Below are positions 59,601 to 64,000 of a DNA stretch of 64,000 nucleotides, one piece after another. Numbering within the stretch: position 1 is the stretch's first letter; every line of letters starts with the position of its first letter. Source of the stretch: Sphingobacteriales bacterium (GTDB lineage: Bacteria > Bacteroidota > Bacteroidia > Chitinophagales > CAIOSU01); contig JAIXUD010000021.1 in the NCBI GenBank assembly GCA_027483645.1, positions 124,001 through 188,000 on the forward strand, in the 5' to 3' direction. A program made the translations under genes and the position numbers. The notes beneath the pieces were generated by a model. That model did no database searches. It had not been told where the DNA came from and worked only from the letters and a program-made list of their open reading frames with translations.

Positions 59601-61171
59601 AAGATGCGCCTGCCGTTACCCTTACGGCAGGCCCACAAGGCGGCACCTACAGCGGTGCGGTGGTATCCGGCAACAGCTTCAACCCAAGCGCTAATGCGCT
59701 AGGTGTAAACAACATCCAATACGAGTTTACAGATGCCAACGGCTGCTCCGATGTTGCTACAACCAGCATCACCGTGAATGCAAAACCAAATGCAACACTC
59801 ACTCCAGCCAGCAATGCCATATGCGAAGATGCACCTGCTGTTACCCTTACCGCTAGTCCAGCCAGCGGTACCTACAGCGGCGCGGTGATATCGGGCAACA
59901 GCTTTAACCCTAGTGCCAACAACTTAGGCATAAACACCATCCAATACGAGTACACCGATTCGAACGGCTGCTCTGATGTTGCTACGGCAAGCATTACCGT
60001 AAATGCAAACCCTACCGCCAGCCTTACTCCAGCCAGCAATGCCGTCTGTGAAGATGCACCAGCCGTTATCCTTACAGCAAATCCTCAGGGTGGTACCTAC
60101 AGCGGCGCAGTAGTATCTGGCAACAGCTTTGACCCTAGTGCCAACACGGTAGGCGTAAACAGTATCCAATACGAGTACACCGATTCGAACGGCTGCGCGG
60201 ATATTGCAACAACCAGCATTACCGTGAATGCAAACCCTACCGCCAGCCTTACTCCAGCCAGCAATGCCGTCTGTGAAGATGCACCAGCCGTTATCCTTAC
60301 ACCAAATCCTCAGGGTGGTACCTACAGCGGTGCAGTAGTATCTGGCAATAGCTTTGACCCTAGCGACAATACCGTGGGAGTAAACAACATACAATACGAG
60401 TACACCGACGCCAATGGCTGCAGTGATGTTGCTTCGGCAAGCATTACCATAAATGCAAAACCAAATGCTACACTTACCCCAGCAAGCAACACCGTATGTG
60501 AAAATGCTTCTGCAATAGCTATAGCTATTGCACCAACAGGTGGCACTTTAACGGGCAATGGTATTAGCGGCAACAGCTTTTCTCCCTCCAACGGCCCTGG
60601 CCAATTTGTACTTACTTACAACTATACTGATGCTAATGGCTGTAGTGATATAGAAACGGCCAACATTGCCGTAAACGCCTTGCCAACCCCTAGCATAGCC
60701 CTACCCACCTCGCCGTTCTGCAAAGCTGACGGGCTGGAGGCCCTAGCGGATTACGTAAACCTTGCGGGGGGTACCTTCTCTGGCGATGTGGTGGCATCCA
60801 ATGGCGACTTCGATCTATCTGCCGTTGGTAGCTATGCCATAGAGTATACCTATGCCGATGCAAATGGCTGCGAAGCTACAGCCCAAGCGACTGTGGTAAT
60901 AGACGAGTGCATTGGTATTACATCCATTGCAGGGCCAGCCATTAGCGTTTATCCTAACCCAGCTTCAAGCCACGTAGTTGTGGTTGCAGATGTAACCTTG
61001 ATAGGCAGCACGATTAGCTTGGTAAGTATAGATGGCAAAGTATTGATGAAGGAAATAGCACAAGGCAAAACCCATACCTTATCCACAGCCGACATTGCCC
61101 CAGGCATCTATTTCATAACCTTGCAAAGCAGAAGCTTAACTTCAAGAACCCGCGTGGCAATTGTAAGATGA
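56645..61171 (+). CDS. Secreted leucine-rich-repeat protein with tandem 75-aa repeats and T9SS type A sorting domain
   Basis: Signal MKKGTFLLLLMLLAFGGKLQAQ; LRR block (LTHLECGANYITALDDLPLGLVRLDFTSNRLTSWP...); repeats; C-terminal VYPNPASSHVVVVADVTLIGSTISLVSIDGKVL...GIYFITLQS. Confidence 0.93.
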   Translation: MKKGTFLLLLMLLAFGGKLQAQFVTIPDNTFANWLRTNGYSSCLVGNQLDTTCPAVINTTTISCWGVGIDSLEGIQYFDNLDTLICGGNSLTALPRLPRGLTHLECGANYITALDDLPLGLVRLDFTSNRLTSWPQLEYHYDLVYLRASDNLLTNTPPYLPSGIEYFYCNNNRITTISYLPQGLREFYCFENLITTIPIQLPQYLEVFDASYNYLTEIPELPASVFWTTGLTYMDLKNNLIDTLPSTWPPFLNRLDLSYNRITNTPINLPANLSHLNIRNNQITSFPVVNNGLRTLYVDYNNFNTIPGPLPFYLDTFSCAGLGLDSLPQIIGARYLDCGYNNLSEIRVFYNNVWMNYLDCSHNNISYLPVRVSKTLLCNDNPTLTCLPELPHFSINNPMLRLNFTNTAVNCLPNYGIVNVSTPPQQSLPLCDVINPNNCPPLWNIQGTVFTDDNSNCVRNPGESAFRNVKINVFQGGVLKQQAFTIDSGLYSIDLNGVAGTYITSIDTSDLPFVVTCPPSGNQSSVITAVNLFYTGKNFAMECKTGYDIGTLTSFCENVFRPARVAKVNFRTGDLSNIYYADCAAGISGQVRIVYSGPITYTGSAAGALSPTNISGDTVTWNIVDFNTTDIYSSFSLFFTTDTFAQIGDSACFEILVTSSIAGDYDLSNNTYYRCFPIVNSYDPNNKEVVPAVVNDDSEWLYYTINFQNLGTAPAEHIVVRDTLDGDLDASTFQLLAYSHDNITQVFNGGIVNFNFPEINLIDSLTDEPGSHGFVQYRIKLKPNMPWGTIIENTAHIYFDFNPAVVTNTTQNALLPLPVPAPTVTASTQTTCAGDTITIQTTLNPIYTAYQWFKNGDSITNANNAVLLVFEPGTYTLRATDGFSSAVSNPIAITFQSPAVSLFAASNTVCVDGSVVPLSVSPAGGNLNGTGISGNGFNAANAGVGPHILVYSYTDTNGCTNSDTTTITVSAKPNVTLTPTSNAVCEDAPAVTLTAGPQGGTYSGAVVSGNSFNPSANALGVNNIQYEFTDANGCSDVATTSITVNAKPNATLTPASNAICEDAPAVTLTASPASGTYSGAVISGNSFNPSANNLGINTIQYEYTDSNGCSDVATASITVNANPTASLTPASNAVCEDAPAVILTANPQGGTYSGAVVSGNSFDPSANTVGVNSIQYEYTDSNGCADIATTSITVNANPTASLTPASNAVCEDAPAVILTPNPQGGTYSGAVVSGNSFDPSDNTVGVNNIQYEYTDANGCSDVASASITINAKPNATLTPASNTVCENASAIAIAIAPTGGTLTGNGISGNSFSPSNGPGQFVLTYNYTDANGCSDIETANIAVNALPTPSIALPTSPFCKADGLEALADYVNLAGGTFSGDVVASNGDFDLSAVGSYAIEYTYADANGCEATAQATVVIDECIGITSIAGPAISVYPNPASSHVVVVADVTLIGSTISLVSIDGKVLMKEIAQGKTHTLSTADIAPGIYFITLQSRSLTSRTRVAIVR
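59558..60682 (+). repeat. Five or more 225-nt (75-aa) tandem coding repeats (KPNATLTPASNAVCEDAPAVTLTA..GGTYSGAVVSGNSF..)
   Basis: Equivalent codons at 59558, 59783, 60008, 60233 and 60458, spacing exactly 225 nt; the final copy is diverged. Confidence 0.95.
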
Positions 61172-61184
61172 GACTCACCTTTTT

Positions 61185-61230
61185 CATAAAACGAAGAGGC
61201 CACAAATATTTGTGGCCTCTTCGTTTTATG
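61185..61230. terminator. Perfect 46-bp palindrome, bidirectional terminator between convergent genes
   Basis: CATAAAACGAAGAGGCCACAAAT|ATTTGTGGCCTCTTCGTTTTATG, no mismatch. Confidence 0.85.
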
Positions 61231-61251
61231 ATTTGGTAAGGAGCTGTACAA

Positions 61252-63957
61252 TTACATGCCTACCACAAACTTCTTCACCACCATACCTTGCGGCACGGTT
61301 AAGCGCAGGTAGTATACCCCTTTGGCCCAAGTAGCAACAGTGATGTTATTGCTAGCATCAAGTGTTGCGGTTTGGTATACTATGCGGCCAAGGTTGTCAT
61401 ACACTTGCAGCAAGCCCTCGGTTGGCTTAGTGAGAGTAAGGGTAATCCGCTCAGTAGCAGGATTTGGGAACAACTGTACACCCAAACTGGCCTCCAAGCC
61501 ATCAATGCCCACCAAACCGCTGGCGATAGTTACCGCTTGGCTCACCGAACAACCTGCTGCATCGGTAACCGTAACCGTGTAGGTTCCTGCTGCTAGGCCA
61601 GTGATGGTAGCGGTGGTACCGCCGTTGCTCCAAACATAGGTAAGTGGGGCTACACCGGTTGCGGTAGCAGTGGCTTCGCCATCAACAGCACCTGCTGTGC
61701 TGGTGTTGGTGCGGCTTACGCTTAGGGTAGGCACATCCCTTACCACTACGGCTAGGGTAATGGTATCAGCACCACCAGCGCCTGTTACCACCAAGGTGGC
61801 ATTGTAAGTACCGGCAGCACCATACGTTACCGTAGGGTTGGCGGTAGTGGCAATTGATGGGCTGCCACCTGGGAACTGCCATGCCGTGGTGGTTACAATA
61901 CCCGTGCTGGTATTGGTATAGGTTACCGGCGCACCTACACAAGTAGTATCGCTACTCACGCTTGCCGCAGCCACCAAAGGCCCAAGGCTGGTAATGCAGA
62001 AATTGGTACTTTGGGAACTGTTGAAGTTTCCGCCTTGAACTACCTGCACACCATCAGCATTTGTGACGGTGTACGAGCCATTGCCATAACTGCAACAAAT
62101 ACCATCTCCTTCGCTATCCAATATGGTAAAGGTATAGCAGCCAACAGCCAAGCATGGGTTCAAGGTATAATTGGTATTGCTAGAAAATCCCGTCTCTTCC
62201 CAAACAACCAAACCATTGTTGTTGACTATACGCAATGTGGTTTCGCCGCCATAAAAATCTGTTCGCAAGCCTACCGTAATGCTCCTACCAGCCACTACGG
62301 TAAAGGCGAAATCAGCATTATCGTTACTATTATCTAAATCTGTTTGGCCATTTACCAGCAGCACCTCTGCCTCCATAGTGTAAGCGCCAGCAGGCAAGGT
62401 GGTGGTAGGTAGGGCGATGCTTCCAGCGTTGCCAAAAGCGATATTACCCGTCCAAGTTAGGGTATCCCATGGCCCAGGGTTTGCCCGGTAGCGGTAAGTA
62501 AAGCTGGTAAGCGCATCACCACCGCGGTTCAGAAAGCGCAGCGTAGCGCTAACGGTGCCATTGCAGCTATATGCGTCTATACCAGCTATATCAGTCAATT
62601 GCACATCGCGCGTGGTGGTAGGTACATTAAACGTCGCACCATCTAGTACCGTAGCACCAGTATTATCTGGGTCTAACCAATCCTTTAACCGGTTGGAGGC
62701 TGAAGAACCATTCCAGCTAATGGCAAATTTGCCGTAACTATCCTCCAAGCTATTGCCACAAGCGGCACCACCGCCATGTAACTGACCTACTACACGCTTA
62801 TTTTGATCAAAAAGTGGCGAGCCCGAGCTTCCACCTTCCGTGGTACCCGAATCCCAATCACCAACTTCCCAGTGGCTATTAGCCGGCGCACCGCCGAAAG
62901 TCGAGGCGGTAGCAGGGTCGTTGTCCACGCTAAACTTCTTTACGTCCAAGGCAGGGTGGTGTATGCCTACCGAAGAAGTAGGTGCCGTATTCACATTACT
63001 CCATCCAGCATAATATACGTTGTAAGAAAGTGGTGGGGTGGTGCTCAACTCATAAAGGGCAAAATCGGAGTTAGCACTACGTGCCCTCAATATGCTACCC
63101 GATACGGTTTGAGTTAAAGGTCCATTCTGGTTCGGTGTGCAAGTAGGGCTTTGATAATTGAAACGGAATATCCAAGTAGCGTAATCGCCGCTGTAGCAAT
63201 GGTTAGCGCTAAGGAAATAGGGTGTTCCATCGCCCCTTACGTTATTCACCATAGCACCACTGCATATTTCATCATTGGTGCCCGAAAGATACATAAGGCT
63301 GGAATTAACCTGATTTTCCCAGCCAGCAGAGATGGGGCACACCACATTGTTGTTGCATGAGCCCGACTGACCAAAGCTGCGGCCATCGCCCTCCTCCCTA
63401 AAGAAGATGTTATAATAGGCGTGTATCACTTTATTTACCGCTATGCGGCCTTGCCCGCGCACGGCGGCAGGCTCGTAGTATTCAATAATGGTATGGTCGC
63501 CCTTTACCACATCGGTGGAGAACTTACCGTGGTCTTTATTATTGAAGGGTGTAAAGGCACCCAGTACCATACTCTTATCGGCACTGTACACAAACATGCT
63601 GGCCCCTTGAGGCATGTAGAATTGGCTATAAATCAGGTTGATAGAATACGCCCCGCTAGACTTGATGCCCATGCGCCAAATACGGTCGCCATTCTTTAAC
63701 GTGTGCCATTGGCCGCTGTTGGCAAGGTTGAAATCAACATCCATAGCTTTGCCAAAGCGGAACGCATTTCCCTTTACGTTTCGGGTTTCGTCTTCGGCCA
63801 TCAAGGTCGCCACATCTACAGGGGGCATGGTTGCCACTGGCATGTCATCACCTATATATACCTTGCCAAAACTTGCCGGTGTGCCGCCTGCACTAACTTG
63901 TGCCTGTGTGCTAACTGCAACCGACACCAATACCAATAGCCAAAAAATGTGTTTCAT
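61252..63957 (-). CDS. Secreted trypsin-fold serine protease (lysyl-endopeptidase-like) with PKD-like and SprB-like repeats and T9SS type A sorting domain
   Basis: PYFLSANHCYSG (His), NSDFALYEL (Asp), EGGSSGSPLFDQNKRVVGQLHGG (Ser); PKD-like TTAWQFPGGSPSIATTANPTVTYGAAGTYNATLVVTG; C-terminal LFPNPATERITLTL...GVYYLRLTVPQGMVVKKFVV. Confidence 0.92.
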   Translation of the reverse strand: MKHIFWLLVLVSVAVSTQAQVSAGGTPASFGKVYIGDDMPVATMPPVDVATLMAEDETRNVKGNAFRFGKAMDVDFNLANSGQWHTLKNGDRIWRMGIKSSGAYSINLIYSQFYMPQGASMFVYSADKSMVLGAFTPFNNKDHGKFSTDVVKGDHTIIEYYEPAAVRGQGRIAVNKVIHAYYNIFFREEGDGRSFGQSGSCNNNVVCPISAGWENQVNSSLMYLSGTNDEICSGAMVNNVRGDGTPYFLSANHCYSGDYATWIFRFNYQSPTCTPNQNGPLTQTVSGSILRARSANSDFALYELSTTPPLSYNVYYAGWSNVNTAPTSSVGIHHPALDVKKFSVDNDPATASTFGGAPANSHWEVGDWDSGTTEGGSSGSPLFDQNKRVVGQLHGGGAACGNSLEDSYGKFAISWNGSSASNRLKDWLDPDNTGATVLDGATFNVPTTTRDVQLTDIAGIDAYSCNGTVSATLRFLNRGGDALTSFTYRYRANPGPWDTLTWTGNIAFGNAGSIALPTTTLPAGAYTMEAEVLLVNGQTDLDNSNDNADFAFTVVAGRSITVGLRTDFYGGETTLRIVNNNGLVVWEETGFSSNTNYTLNPCLAVGCYTFTILDSEGDGICCSYGNGSYTVTNADGVQVVQGGNFNSSQSTNFCITSLGPLVAAASVSSDTTCVGAPVTYTNTSTGIVTTTAWQFPGGSPSIATTANPTVTYGAAGTYNATLVVTGAGGADTITLAVVVRDVPTLSVSRTNTSTAGAVDGEATATATGVAPLTYVWSNGGTTATITGLAAGTYTVTVTDAAGCSVSQAVTIASGLVGIDGLEASLGVQLFPNPATERITLTLTKPTEGLLQVYDNLGRIVYQTATLDASNNITVATWAKGVYYLRLTVPQGMVVKKFVVGM

Positions 63958-64000
63958 AAGTAACCGTTAAACAACTTAGACGCGCTAAAGTTACCAAACC

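Noticed and set aside
1-64000. tRNA, rRNA, prophage or integrase genes
   Set aside because: Intergenic regions were scanned by eye; no tRNA cloverleaf, rRNA, integrase or transposase was recognised. A tRNAscan/Infernal run would be decisive.

Overview
This looks like a Bacteroidota chromosomal window. T9SS type A and type B sorting domains, SprB-type repeats and TAnnTTTG promoter motifs support that.

The left ~6 kb is accessory. It holds a tandem family of proteins carrying the signature of extracellular contractile injection system (eCIS) cargo or associated proteins. One is a 971-aa protein with two DUF4157/eCIS-core-like modules (HEAWH and HELAH), six 24-aa [18 protein letters not shown] repeats, an APPLPPRPQ array and a large hydrophobic C-terminal domain. 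An N-terminally truncated paralogue runs off the window start. Between them is a 187-aa chaperone-like protein, and downstream is a 283-aa repeat protein with the same LQLK/AQRK tags. A 36-bp relic of another paralogue C-terminus follows the big gene. No eCIS sheath, tube or baseplate genes are in the window.

The rest is mostly ordinary chromosome: SRPBCC proteins, an ECF sigma factor with a membrane partner, YihY/BrkB, an M1 peptidase, a metallophosphoesterase, PrmC, WaaA, a nucleotide-sugar/polysaccharide gene cluster, Ffh, GDH, CcmB/CcsA, a PIF1-like helicase, SMC, Era, Der, AMP nucleosidase and several very large T9SS-secreted repeat proteins.

Overlaid on the ordinary part (about 16-56 kb) are at least 12 intergenic arrays with a strict 7-bp period but unrelated heptamer sequences (TCTTGTG, TGGTCCA/GTCGAC, TTGTACA, TTGGTTA, AAATTGA). 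They often start exactly at stop codons. Several contain a shared GCTTCAAA core, and in two arrays this core lies in a 14-bp insert that keeps the heptad phase. This heptad system and the eCIS-like cargo cluster are the two most interesting signals.

All assignments were made by eye from the translated ORFs and the raw sequence. No database search was run.
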